A stretch of 36,695 bases of DNA from Dissophora ornata (lineage: Eukaryota; Mortierellomycota; Mortierellomycetes; Mortierellales; Mortierellaceae), in contig MU616850.1 of the NCBI GenBank assembly GCA_025201705.1, positions 1-36,695 of the forward strand, written 5' to 3'. Position numbers and translations under genes: made by a program. Under the pieces are notes generated by a model, which saw nothing but the letters and a program-made list of their open reading frames with translations, did not search any database and was not told the origin of the DNA. Shown here one piece after another: positions 1 to 10,407 of the stretch; within the stretch, counting starts at the first letter, position 1, and each line of letters begins with the position of its first letter.

Positions 1-25
1 TCAAGAAACCTTCCCCCAGAAAACA

Positions 26-1456
26 ATGAGCACCGTCTCCGCCACTATCACCACCACTACCACTACCTCCGCCCACGCTCCCGTCAGCATGTTCCGTTCA
101 GCCTCGTCCGAATCGTCAACTTCCACTGTGGCGATCAACCCTTCGACTGCAGCTCGACTCCAGCGATTGCCTACGCCCCCTCGTAGTCCTGGATTGGTTC
201 CCTTGGGAAGACAGCTGACGTTGATCGAACCCCCCATGACAAAGGGGATTCGTTTCCTGATCCTGGATTGTCCCACGGATTCAACCTTGCCGTTCTATCT
301 CAGTGAATTGAAGCGAAACAATGTCACGGATGTGGTACGATGCTGCGAGCCCACTTACCGGGCTGAGACCCTGGAGAAGGAAAAGATCCTTGTTCATGAC
401 TGGCCCTTCCGTGATGGCGCCGTGGTAAGTTTTTTTTTTCGATTTATTTGTTAGAGTTTTTTTTTTTTTACTCGTGGCGGATTAAGTGTAACAGGAGGAT
501 CAAGGGAAAGCTGCAGGAGAATTTTTTTAAGGGATGGACAGCGCTGGACATCGACAAAAAAGGATGCAACAGAGCATTGGGCATCTGCAAGTGTTGGAAT
601 GTTGACAGGGTCACAGAAAACAGAAAACAAGGGGGGAGGGAAGGGAACGCGTGCAGGTGTATTATTTTTTCCGAGGATAGGACCACATGGGAACACTTCT
701 CTGGGAACGAGAGAAGGGGGGGAAATCATGTGGGAGCATGAAATGGAAAGTTGGGGGTACAGCAAAGCAGGAAGCACGCAGAGACACTGAGGCAGAGCAT
801 CGATGGGCGACATGGATACCGAATACCAAATGGAAGTGTTCAGCTCTCGGAGGTGTTTTTGTGATTGTGATCTGTGCGCTTGTGCAAAGCAGCTCGGAGG
901 ACAGGGACCAGATGATTGGTCGACAATGAACGCAGACGGGCATGGACGGGAATGAGCCCTTGCGGGCAGACAATGCGCAACCGCAGCATGTCAACAGTCA
1001 GTGCTCACACCCATTTTCTTTTCTCTCTCTCTCTCTCTGTCTGTGCGTGCGTCTTAGCCTCCCGCGACCATCATCAGGAACTGGCTGCAGTTGGTCGACT
1101 CCCGCATCGTCAAGCCCCGTAGCCCCTCGCCCTCTGCCAGCGAGGAGGACGAGGAGGTCCTTGCACCCCCCACGATTGCCGTCCACTGCGTTGCCGGTCT
1201 CGGACGTGCCCCTATCCTGGTCGCAATCGCCATGATCGAATTGGGCATGGCGAACCTGGACACGGTCGAGTTTATCCGCCGCCGTCGCCGTGGCTGCTTC
1301 AACAGCAACCAGATCCAGTACATTGACGGATACAAGCGCGGCAAGATCCTGAAGCACTCGCTCGGTAGCAACTCCAACGGGTCGGGCTCAAGCGTTGGGT
1401 CGGGCGCCAGTGGACTGAAGAACGGTCTGAGCAAGATGTTCAGGCTGAAGGCTTGA
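26..1456 (+). CDS. PRL/PTP4A-type protein tyrosine phosphatase lacking CaaX box
   Basis: Two exons (26-424 and 1058-1456) joined in phase 0 across a 633-bp intron (gtaagt...cttag) give 265 aa. The join restores the PRL signature WPFRDGAVPP. The P-loop HCVAGLGRAP gives the CX5R nucleophile Cys177 and Arg183, and Ala replaces the usual Ser/Thr after Arg, which is diagnostic of PRL. The general acid is Asp130. The second Cys of RCCEPTY (Cys107) matches the redox-partner Cys of animal PRLs. FIRRRRRGCFNSNQ follows, as in the family. Family knowledge: small dual-specificity-type phosphatases, usually prenylated at the membrane, linked to growth and magnesium transport. Odd points: about 70 extra Ser/Thr-rich N-terminal residues, an acidic insertion before the P-loop (about 155-168), and a Ser/Gly linker ending KMFRLKA with no CaaX. 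The frame is open to the window edge, so a further upstream start is possible, although the ATG at 26 is plausible. Confidence 0.9.
425..1057 (+). other. Long intron of the PRL phosphatase gene
   Basis: This 633-bp intron is bounded by gtaagt and a cttag acceptor, with a CT-dinucleotide tract at 1022-1038 close to the 3' splice site. It is several times longer than most introns here. Short open frames inside it (448-741 and the minus-strand 451-813) have no recognisable domains. They are explained by the purine-rich composition of one strand. Confidence 0.8.
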
Positions 1457-3437
1457 CTCTGCATAGCTACATCCTTGGTCGAGATGTGTTTGGCGAGCAA
1501 GAAGAAGGAGCAAGAGCAGGCGATGATGACGATGGATAGTAGGAGGACCAAGGAAATGTTGAGGAGAAAACATCAAAGGATGAGGATGCAAGTAATGTTG
1601 GCGAACAGCAAGAGAGGAAGCGTACGAACAAAACGACCACACCGTTTGGATGTTGTCGAGGAGAGAAGCAAGAACAAGAAGATGGAATCTGCGGATTGGA
1701 TGGCAAAGGAGGACGTCAGTTGGCAAGAGCAATCAGAGGAAAAGACAGTATTGCGAGATCGACGGCGAGACTTTTGCAGATTCAGAGCGAGAAGGATGGC
1801 GATAATGATTTGGAAGATTGTCAATGAAAGGATTGTGGACCATGGCCGAGGAGTAGCCATGTACTTGTTGACGCACACCTTTTATTAGATCAGCAGTCTT
1901 TTTTTTTGTCTTTCTTGTATTGTTATTTCTTGTCCGCCTCCCACCTCTTGCCCATAGAAAACATTAACAAAAAAAAAAAAAACGTTTGATATCCAAAAAC
2001 AAGTTATTTCCGTGTTTCTGTGTGTGTATATTTTTTTTTGTGCATTGGTACCGCGGCTGAGGTTGAGCAACAGCCCTGGAAAACAGAGAGAACGTGTGTG
2101 TGTTTTGGGGCTAACGCTGATCGACGTGGAAAAGAGAGGACTGCGCGATAAAAGAAAAGAAGAAGACTATCCGCCATAAGGTTGCAACGCGGCGTGTTTA
2201 ATCGCTGATGGATGCGTAGTTTCCATGGCACGAGATGACGCCTTATTGAGTGGTCCTCCATGCTTTGCTGGAAAGAGTTCCGACGCCTGAAAATCACCAT
2301 AAAAAAAAAAGAGCCGTTTTTTTTTGTTTGTGCCACGCAAGCTGCTGTTGCCCGTGTTTGCCTGCGGATGATAGATGCAGCTGGAGTGAGAAGAGAAGTA
2401 GAGGTTGATGCGAAAGCAAGGGGAAGGGGAAGGCGCTGGTACTAGTGAAATGCAGTAGTTTCACCCCTTCTTCCAGTCAACTAACCAGCCCCCCTTCAAT
2501 GAGAGTTCCCTCTTCCCTGGAAGTGATCAGGATTGACCAGAAAGAAGGCGATCCACAATTCTGCCGGCGCTTTCCATCGTCCTCATGCTTTCCATCCTTC
2601 CGCCTATGTTTTCCATGCCAAAGTTGGTGTAGATGTGTACACACTGCCGAGCTATTTTGTTTTGTTTTGTTTGTTGACCTTCTGTTTCTCTGTTTTCGCT
2701 CATAAGGTTATCGAACTGTGCACTTTTAAGCCGTTTGGGCGGATTTCCGTGGATGCTGTGATAGTGCCATTCTCGCCCGGAGAGTCGTCATTTATTAACT
2801 TTGTCCGGGGTACGCCAGTTGTTTTGTTTAGATCTTTCACAGGCGCACCCCTTCCCCCAAGGAAGGCTGCATGAGTGTATACCTGTATACAGCACGCGAG
2901 AAATACAGGTGTGAAGTTATTCTACATATCCTCGCCATGTATTTTCTCCACCCGCCTTATCCACATATCCCATATGTAGGTCCATGGATAAACAACAATG
3001 CAGATGTAGGCTATCTTAAGGCTATAAGCCCCGATAGAGCATTATTTGAAGCGCCAAGTGTCCACAGGGCTCCAGAACTATGCATGATCATGCCATTGTG
3101 TTTATCGTCCACCACTTGTGCAATGCATGCATACACGTCCACGACCTAAAAAAGTCTTAAGTTGATTGACAATACAATGCTGTCCCCCCCTCCTGGACAC
3201 ATGCGGCACCAAGCTATAAAACGCACCTCGCCGTCCATTTTTCTTTTTTTTTCTTTTTTTTTGTTCTGCACCTTGGTCACCTCCTTTTCCCGGCCCCCTT
3301 ACATCCCATCCTCTGCACGCCATCGCTACCCCCCTCTCTCACAATTGGGCATCTCTCTTTACTATTACTACATATTCCCATATCCCAAAATCGACATTGT
3401 ACAGAAGATACTGACAGTACTGCCCTGAAACACGACC
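1457..3437. other. Intergenic region between phosphatase and OPT transporter
   Basis: This 2-kb stretch holds the 3' untranslated region of the phosphatase and the promoter of the transporter. The first 430 bases are strongly purine-rich and carry an open frame (1475-1888) immediately after the phosphatase stop, encoding a very basic Lys/Arg/Met-rich peptide with no recognisable domain. I read it as 3' UTR. T-runs and A-runs occur around 1900-2040. From about 3230 the sequence becomes pyrimidine-rich, as expected of the leader before the ATG at 3438. I recognise no other gene. Confidence 0.6.
3214..3221 (+). promoter_or_regulatory. TATA-like box of the OPT transporter gene
   Basis: The sequence ctataaaa lies 217 bp before the start codon and is followed by a pyrimidine-rich stretch typical of leaders in this genome. 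A close match (ctataaaac) lies upstream of the small mitochondrial-type gene on the other strand. This is a motif match only, and the transcription start is unknown. Confidence 0.45.
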
Positions 3438-6012
3438 ATGGCGACCGTAGATGAACCAACAGTAGCTCAGGAGGCTCTGGAATCGCGGCAGGTGCAACAT
3501 AAAGAGATCGGCGAGGACTACCCCCACCAGGATTTGCCCCATTTCACGGTAAGGAGAGAGAGAGAGAGAGAGAGAGAGCATAATCGGGGCAGCCCTGCTG
3601 CGGATCACAATGTATCTCTCCAACGCGATCAATTTGCGTCGTGTGCAAGAAAGACAGTGACTAACCTCAAGGTTGTCGCCGTCTCGTGTTTTTTTATTAC
3701 TTTATTTCTCCTACAAGTGGCGAGCCATCATCGTCGGCATCCTGATTGGTGTCCTGCTCTGCTTCACCAACATGTACTTTGGTCTCCAAACCGGCTGGAT
3801 CAGTATGATGTCTCTTCAGTCATCTCTGTTGGGCTTTGCACTCTTCAAGGCCGCAAAGCACTATCTGAAGGTTCCCTTTGGTCCTGCTGAAAACATTGTA
3901 CTCCAGTCCGTTGCTGTTGCCACAGGCACCATGCCTCTCGCCGCAGGATTCGTCGGTATTATCCCAGCTCTGCAGATGATGACCTTGGACGATAACCCTG
4001 CCACCGACACCTATGCCGGTGGACCAGTCTTTCTGTCGTCGGGGCAGATGATTCTGTGGAGTTTGGCCGTTGCATTCTTTGGAGTCTTTATTGCTGTGCC
4101 TCTGCGAAGACAGGTCATTATCAAGGAAAAGTTGCCATTCCCGTCGGGCACTGCCACAGCTCAGATGATTGGCGTCCTTCATAATACTCCATTGGTCGTC
4201 CGTGGTGCCGTCCGTAGGGCGCGAGACTCGAACGATGCCGCCACCACAGATGGAGGTGTTCGAAGACGTAGACCTACTTCGGGCAAGGAAGGTGACGAGG
4301 AAGAGGCTTTTGACGATATCAAGCACCGCGATGGTGAAGGACGAACTGGCTTGACGCCCCTGGATGAAGTGCCCTCACAACAACCTCTGGGCCAAGTCGC
4401 ACCCGTAGACTATATTTCCAAGGAGGAACTTGAACGCGAGGACGTTGTCGAGATCAAGGGAGAGAACGGCGAACATTTCACACTGAGCCAGAACTTCTTG
4501 CAGGAGGACAACTGGAGACTCAATATGACTGCCTTGGCCTTGGCCTTTGGCGCCTCGGCTGTGTACACCATCCTCCAGTACTTCTTCCCCGTCGTCTCCA
4601 CCATCCCAATCTTTGACTGGCTTTCGGGTATGACCGTCACGGTTGCGGGCACTTGGCAGTGGTACCTGACTCCATCGCTCAGTTACGTGGGCCAGGGTAT
4701 CATCATGGGCTTCCCTACCACGGCTTCCATGTTGCTTGGATGTGTTGTCGGCTGGGCCATTCTCTCACCCATTGTCACCCATAAGGGTTGGGTCACCGGA
4801 CCTGTCGGCAGCTCGACCTCTGGCGCTCGTGGATGGATTCTTTGGATCTCGCTGGGAGTGATGATTGCTGAGGCTGTTGTCTCGTTGCTGGGTGTTATTG
4901 TCCTTTCGTTGATCGCTCACTACCGTCGCAGAATTCGTGAACAACGTCGCGCGGAACGCAAGGCTACATTGGAGGCCGCTGCTACCCAAACCGGTGCCAA
5001 CGTGGATGCCTTTAGCGAGTTGGAGGAGGATCTCGAGGATGAGGACGCTCCTATTGATCAGCTCGTTCCTCTCAAGATCTGGGTCTGTGGATTGATCTTG
5101 TCGGCGGCTCTTTGCCTCTTGTTGATCTGGGGTGCTTTCAGAAATCAGCGCATGCCTGCTTATGCCACCCTCTTGGCCGTCGTCCTCGGATGCATTCTGT
5201 CGGTGCTGGGAGTCCGTGCCTTGGGATCGACTGATCTGAACCCCGTCAGCGGTATCGGCAAGGTCTCGCAGTTCGTCTTTGCTGGTGTTGTCCCCGGTGG
5301 TATTGTTGCCAATTTGCTTGCAGGTGGTATCGCCGAGGCTGGAGCTCAGCAGGCTGGAGACTTGATGCAGGATCTCAAGACTGGACATCTTTTGGGCGCG
5401 TCGCCCAAGGCCCAATTCTATGCTCAGCTGATTGGATCCTTCGCTTCAGTCTTCATCTCCACAGGAGTGTTCAAGTTGTACTCATCCGCTTATGAACTCC
5501 CCGGTCCTCAGTTTGCGGTTCCCACTGCCAAGGTCTGGTTGGATCTTGCTCGTCTCGTCAACGGTCACGCTTTGCCTCACAACACCGGACCCTTCATCTG
5601 GGGCTTTGCCGCCTTCTTTGCGATTCTGACCCTGATCACCGTCGTTTACTCTGACGTTGCCTTCCTGCGCTCCCGCAGCCGCAACGGTTCTGTCAGAGGT
5701 CGTCCTCGTTGGGTCGGTTGGATCCCCTCTGGCATTGCCTTTGCCATTGGCATGTACAACCTACCCAACTTTACGCTTGCGCGTTTTGTGGGTGGTGTTG
5801 TGTCGCTGTGGTGGGACTGGCACTGTAAAAAGTATGCTAACCACCCCACTGCTCGATTTGCAAAGTTAGGACGCGTGTTCTTGATTATTATCGCGTCTGG
5901 TTTCGTTCTTGGAGAGGGTTGTTTCTCAATCTTGAACTTGATCCTCAAGACCGCCAACATCCACTCGAAGTCGTGTGTGGGATGCTACGCGTCGGCTTGT
6001 AGCTGTAACTAG
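3438..6012 (+). CDS. OPT-superfamily oligopeptide/metal-chelate transporter (yeast YGL114W-like)
   Basis: Exons 3438-3548 and 3718-6012 join in phase 0 to give 801 aa. The splice joins HFT to WRAIIVG, the usual start of the first membrane segment. OPT signatures include NMYFGLQTGW (about 55-64), FGPAENIVLQS and KLPFPSGTATA (about 175-185), followed by many hydrophobic segments. Family knowledge: proton-coupled import of oligopeptides or metal chelates across plasma or vacuolar membranes. The overall pattern fits the YGL114W branch, which is related to plant YSL proteins, but the substrate cannot be read from sequence. A charged loop of about 80 residues (about 192-275) and a shorter acidic loop near 455-475 should be cytosolic. 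The last residues, CVGCYASACSCN, hold four cysteines, which is unusual. Exon 1 encodes only a hydrophilic N-terminal tail with acidic and His residues. Single-copy, with its own promoter. Confidence 0.93.
3549..3717 (+). other. Intron of OPT gene with GA microsatellite
   Basis: The 169-bp intron runs from gtaagg to ctacaag. A GA-dinucleotide repeat occupies 3554-3578, directly after the donor site, and a T-rich tract precedes the acceptor. The repeat is likely length-polymorphic between isolates. Confidence 0.85.
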
Positions 6013-6083
6013 GCAGTTTTTTTTTCCATCCATCATATATCCATGTATATCTTGTCATCTAGTCGCTTCCCATAAATACCCAT

Positions 6084-6089
6084 AATAAA
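6084..6089 (+). terminator. Candidate poly(A) signal, OPT gene
   Basis: An AATAAA hexamer lies 72 bp after the transporter stop codon, within an A/T-rich 3' flank. It is a motif match at a sensible distance. Confidence 0.5.
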
Positions 6090-6142
6090 AGAAGCCCGTT
6101 TTTATCTGGAGTGGCTTTCGTCCATGCTCATAAAGAAAGAGT

Positions 6143-6577
6143 ATGTTGATAATATGGGACCTGGTAATTTCAAGCACTCCATGCCTCTGGCGCCTGTCTC
6201 ATCTTCATGAAACCACTTTTACGCTAACACCTAACGCATCGTTTGTGTCCCTTCCAAAACCACGCAGAAATTCCCAAACGTTGACCCAGCATTCACTTCA
6301 AGTCCCTACTCTTTCGGCTCCAAAGGGTGACGAGAAGGGCGTCCAATGGCGAACACTTTGGTCACTCATGGAAGAGAGCGGCCACGACTGGATCGACATT
6401 TTTGAGGTCGATATCGGAGAAGTCCCGGGTTCTTGGCTTTTGATTCTATCATGGATGACTTTTGGTGAGGTCATAATGTTCTCACAGTTGCAGCTGAAGC
6501 CTTCATGTGAAGTATGGCCTTGTGACATTCCAGACTTCCTAAAGTGGTGGGGAACGCTTGGGAGTCCAAGGACGTGA
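6143..6577 (+). other. Uncharacterised open frame, 144 codons
   Basis: An ATG-initiated frame begins 54 bp after the OPT poly(A) signal. The predicted peptide has a Ser/Thr/Pro-rich first half and a tryptophan-rich second half (WRTLW, HDWIDIFEVD, WPCDIPDFLKWW). I recognise no family. The Trp-rich half looks more protein-like than most chance frames here, and it may be a remnant or a lineage-specific gene. A minus-strand frame (6298-6639) overlaps it, so the coding strand is uncertain. No upstream pyrimidine-rich leader is evident. Confidence 0.2.
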
Positions 6578-7023
6578 ATCCTTGATGGACAGAAGCAACA
6601 ATATGAGACCGATTTATTCGGGTTAGAGTTCATCAACACGAGATATACTCCAGAACGACGACTTGCTGATCTAGAACGATATTCAGATACGGTGTGTTTC
6701 TTGTTTTGCAGTAAATGGGGGTCAGGGAAGAAAAATCAAAATGAAAAAAAAAAGTGCCACCATTTTGTGCATGAAAAAAAAAAGTCGTTGAGATTGTATG
6801 AGGTATTGATGACCAAGCTGCCGGAGAGAGGTGAATGCCCGTTTTCTGAGACCGCCTTATGCGACCACGCATGCGCCTCCAAAGGGAATACCCGATTGCC
6901 AGGAAGGGAAACAAAATGTCTGACGGATAAAATCCCTCTCTCTTTTTTTCGTATTCCCCTCTTCCCAAAATCCCAAAATCCCAATTTCTCTCATCTCTCT
7001 TACTCAGGATCGACATATCGACA
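6578..7023. other. Intergenic region and leader of the decarboxylase gene
   Basis: It contains two short A-runs (about 6743-6752 and 6775-6782) flanking a small repeat-like stretch. A CT-rich leader with a tandem aaaatccc repeat then ends at the ATG at 7024. I see no TATA box and no gene. Confidence 0.5.
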
Positions 7024-8793
7024 ATGTCAGAAAGCATGCAGGACAACCCCAAGGCTTCAGAGACGCCGTTTTACAAGCTCTCGGAACTTGGCCAACACGA
7101 TATTCAATATCTTCACAGAATAGCGAATGAACTTCGAGAGACTGTCAGCAATTCCAAGACGCCAGGACAACTCTGTAAAAAAAAAAAAAAAAAAAAACGT
7201 GTCTTCTTGACAGAAGTTTATGGTTACTCAAGTACTTGTATTCTTTTTTTTTCCCGTAAATAGCGGAGGGTGGCATCTTGACAAGCGCAAATCACAAGAA
7301 ATGGTTCCTTAATGTACATCCTATCAGTCTTGTCCACAAAGTGTATAACACGCATCATTATGGAAACTACGTTGTGTCCAACCGCAAGGTAAATGAAAAA
7401 ATAGTTCTTTAATCCATATATTTTGCTTCGGACGGCTGGTTACATTTGAGCATTGCAGATGAGAGAATATCTTATCCATACCATCTTTTTATTATTATTA
7501 ATCTTTTGTACAGACATCAGAAACCATCTGGGAGGACATGCCTGTATATGCCCGGCTTGGGATGCATCTTCTCTTTGCTTGCAACTTTGACCACAAGAGT
7601 AAGCGAAAAAAAAAAAAAAATCGATTTTTTTTTTTTTTTACTAGTTATACGCACTGGGGGGAGAACTGAAAAAAAAAATGGCGACTTTCTATCTCTCTTT
7701 TGAAGTATTACAGACACACAAGCTTCACGAGCTGTTCTCTGAAGAGTCAATCAACCAAGGAAAACACTTTGATGCGCCAGGTTCTGCGGCCCATATCCCT
7801 CATTTCGTCAAGACGTACAGCTTGGATCTGTCCGATCTGCTAGAGCCGGATATCACAAAGTACGGGTGCTTTAATGAGTTCTTTTATCGGAAGCTCAGAC
7901 CAGACGCACGCGTTATTGCCGACAAGGGAAATCCGGTAAGATGGTGATGAAAAAAAAAAAGAAAGAAAAGAGAGAAGACATGCGGCTCAATGTTGATACA
8001 GTTTTGTAAAAAGAGAGAGAGAGATGGTTTTCTAAAAATGCGCTGCTTCGAGTGCTGTAGAACGTTATCACCTCCGCCGCAGACTGCCGACTCTCCTGCT
8101 TCGAGTCTGTTTCTTCTGCGACTCAGATCTGGATCAAGGGTCAAGCATTTACTCTTGGTAAACTCCTCCAGAACGACTCTCTCGCTTCACAATTTGAGGA
8201 CGGTGCGATCGCAATCTTCCGACTCGCCCCTCAGGATTATCATCGGTTCCATAGTCCCATTCGGGGCACGATCGCGAAGGAACCGGTCAAGATTGGAGGG
8301 ACGTATTTCACAGTGAACCCGATGGCAATCAACGAGAACTTGGACGTGTTTACAGAGAACGTCAGAGTAGTGAGCGTGATTGATGTCGAGCAGGATGAGA
8401 GCAATGGCAAAAATGAAGCGTTCGATCAGTGCGCCTTTGTCCCGATCGGAGCATTGCTTGGTAAGCTAGCTGGAGAGGGAAAAAAGAGATGCAGATGGCA
8501 TTTTGCTTGACATTTGGTGGCGTCTATGCTCTCATATTCACTCATGAACAACTGCTTTTCTCATAAAAAAAAACAATGTACTAGTTGGATCGATTGATCT
8601 TACAGGCGCTAAAGAGGCAGGCAACAAGATTGAAAAGGGTGATGAGCTCGGTTACTTTGCGTACGGTGGATCGACCTGCATCTTGCTGTTCAAAAAGGGA
8701 GCCGTTAATTTTGACCAGGATCTACTGGAGAGCTCGAAGAAAAAGCTGGAGACGTTGGTGCGCATGGGCGAACATATTGGTGTTCGAGCTTGA
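7024..8793 (+). CDS. Phosphatidylserine decarboxylase family protein (pyruvoyl enzyme, GGST type)
   Basis: Six exons (7024-7174, 7264-7388, 7514-7598, 7706-7935, 8061-8460, 8585-8793) give 399 aa with no frame break. All junctions restore family sequence, for example SAADCRLSCF and GALLVGSIDL. Expected catalytic residues are present: Asp205 in the ADCR motif, His258/His261 in DYHRFH, and GGST at 358-361. There the chain cleaves itself and Ser360 becomes the pyruvoyl group, giving an alpha chain of about 40 residues. Classical reaction: phosphatidylserine to phosphatidylethanolamine plus CO2. There is no membrane anchor, mitochondrial presequence or C2 domain, so it resembles the soluble fungal branch, some of whose members decarboxylate amino acids instead of lipid. 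Lipid substrate is therefore probable, not certain. Introns carry very long A or T runs. Convergent with the downstream dehydrogenase, 144 bp between stops. Confidence 0.93.
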
Positions 8794-8937
8794 TGACGCA
8801 GTTTTCAGCGTAGACATAGGAATAACACGACGTATCTTTTTCAACTGATCCCAATATTTTTTATTTTAAAATCCTCCCCCTCCTCTACAATGGATCATGG
8901 TTTGCTTTCCTTGCCCTGCGTTTAGTTTATACGTCGT

Positions 8938-10131
8938 CTAGATCTCAGTAACAGTTCCCAGATTCATCTCTTCAGCTTTATCCAATATCAACGCCGTGAT
9001 AGCCACATCTTGTGCTGCAATGCCAACGCTCTTAAAAATCGAAACATCCTTGTTATCTCCAACCATTCCTGATGACGACAGTAATGCAAACTCGGACGGG
9101 AACTCTAATTGTACAAATTGTCCATTCTTATCAAAGAGCTGTCCCAACTCCGCAACGATACCATTCTGTCCAGTCTCCTTCTTGGCCAAAATGAACTCGC
9201 CTGCCTCTTCTTCACACTCTCTACGCGCATCCGCCAAAGTAACAGCTCTTTTGACGAGGGTCTGATCTATTTCGTGCATCTCGGGCGTGTACGATCCGAC
9301 CATGTTGAGGTGTGTTCCTGACTTGACCCACTCTCCCGGAAACAGAGGCTGACGTGTATTGGTGCATGTGCAGATAACATTCGCAGACTGGACAATATGC
9401 TTCAATTGGTCTTCCTTGGACTGCTCTGCATTAGTAGTGACTGGAGCAGTGGACTCGCCGGTGCTGATGCTGAAAGCAACGATATCGACCTTGTTTTTGT
9501 ACTGAGGCTGCAGTTCGTTGACAAGGTCCTGTGCGCGCGGGAGTGTCCTGTTACAAATAATGACCTTGTTGATCTGTGGCAGTACATGGGTCAGCAATTG
9601 AATGTGCGATTTAGCCTGAGCGCCCGATCCAAAGACGACCAGCGTCAATTCCGCCTCGGTATCGCTCGACTTTTTTGCACTGAAGATGGCTCGTGTGGCT
9701 AGTGCGGATCCTGCAGCAGTTCTGACAGCGGTGAGGAGGCGAGCGTTGACCAAACCTCGGGGCTCGCCTGTTTCGTTGTCCATGACGATCGTCACTCCGG
9801 GAAGGCCGTTCTTGGAATCCTGCTTGGGAACAGAGACGATCTTGACGACGGAGGTCAAGGAGTCGATGCGGGCGGGCATGATGAGCGTGGAATGGTAGGA
9901 TGTTTGAAGAGTTGGTCGCTGTGGTGTCTGGGTTTCGTTGGCGCTATGAGATAAAAGAGGCATGAGTTGGTTGCTGCAAGGAAGAACACAGCGATGTCTG
10001 CGCAACGGAGAATGCGTCAGCTACCTGTAGGCGTGGAAGGCCTTGGCCTGGCTGGTGAGGATATCTTCGAAATTGATGCCATCGAGGATGGTGGCAACCT
10101 GTTCCAGGGAAACGACACGGATTGAGGGCAT
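8938..10131 (-). CDS. Ornithine cyclodeaminase/mu-crystallin family dehydrogenase
   Basis: Exon 1 is 10131-10025 and exon 2 is 9973-8938, with a 51-bp intron between them (gtagct...cttgcag, spliced in phase 2), giving 380 aa. A Rossmann nucleotide-binding motif, VVFGSGAQAKSH (about 149-160), is followed by CTNTRQPLFPGEWVKSGTHLNMVGSYTPEMHEID, summarised here by its family landmarks: the CTNT turn, GTHLNMVGS and PEMHEID. Members use NAD(P) to act on ornithine, cyclic imines or ketimines; mu-crystallin is a ketimine reductase. The substrate cannot be deduced. The region around residues 36-62 is Ser/Thr/Pro/Gln-rich and probably a variable loop. It shares a 276-bp divergent promoter with the GST-like gene, which suggests possible co-regulation. 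No targeting signal is visible, so it is likely cytosolic. Confidence 0.88.
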
Positions 10132-10407
10132 GGCGAGAAGCGGATATAACAAACAGAAGAATGGAATGTGGGGGGTGTGAGTGTGGGAAACGAAGGTACA
10201 AAGGTGTACACAATCTGCTGTGGGAGGGCACAGGTTTAATTGCAATAACATGTGCGGAATGGTCACGATCGATCGACGGAGTCCTGAATTCCTGGTGAAA
10301 GGCCGTTCCAACGAGCGCTGCTCATTCAATGTCCATGTACATCGAACCTGGGATTCGCATCTCCATCATCTCCCTCCTCCGTTCGACATCACTCTCCATC
10401 TGCCAAC
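10132..10407. promoter_or_regulatory. Shared divergent promoter, dehydrogenase and GST-like gene
   Basis: The 276 bp between the two start codons must contain both promoters and leaders. On the plus side it ends in a CT-rich leader (catctccatcatctccctcc). On the minus side the leader is also pyrimidine-rich. It contains overlapping gatcgatcga palindromic bases near 10267-10276. I see no clear TATA box. Confidence 0.6.

Noticed and set aside
448..813. Overlapping frames on both strands in the first intron
   Set aside because: They lie inside an intron whose removal restores the PRL signature, and they have no recognisable content.
1475..1888. 137-codon basic open frame right after the phosphatase stop
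   Set aside because: It is Lys/Arg/Met-rich low-complexity from purine-rich sequence, has no domain, and sits where the 3' UTR should be.
2445..3149. Three short plus-strand frames before the OPT gene
   Set aside because: No domain, no splice relation to each other or to the transporter, and composition typical of spacer.
6633..7052. 139-codon minus-strand frame overlapping the decarboxylase start
   Set aside because: It is antisense to the leader and first exon of a well-supported gene and contains poly-Phe from A-runs.
7177..7197. Poly-A run considered as a retrotransposon tail
   Set aside because: There is no target-site duplication or reverse-transcriptase sequence. The run lies within an intron with good splice sites.
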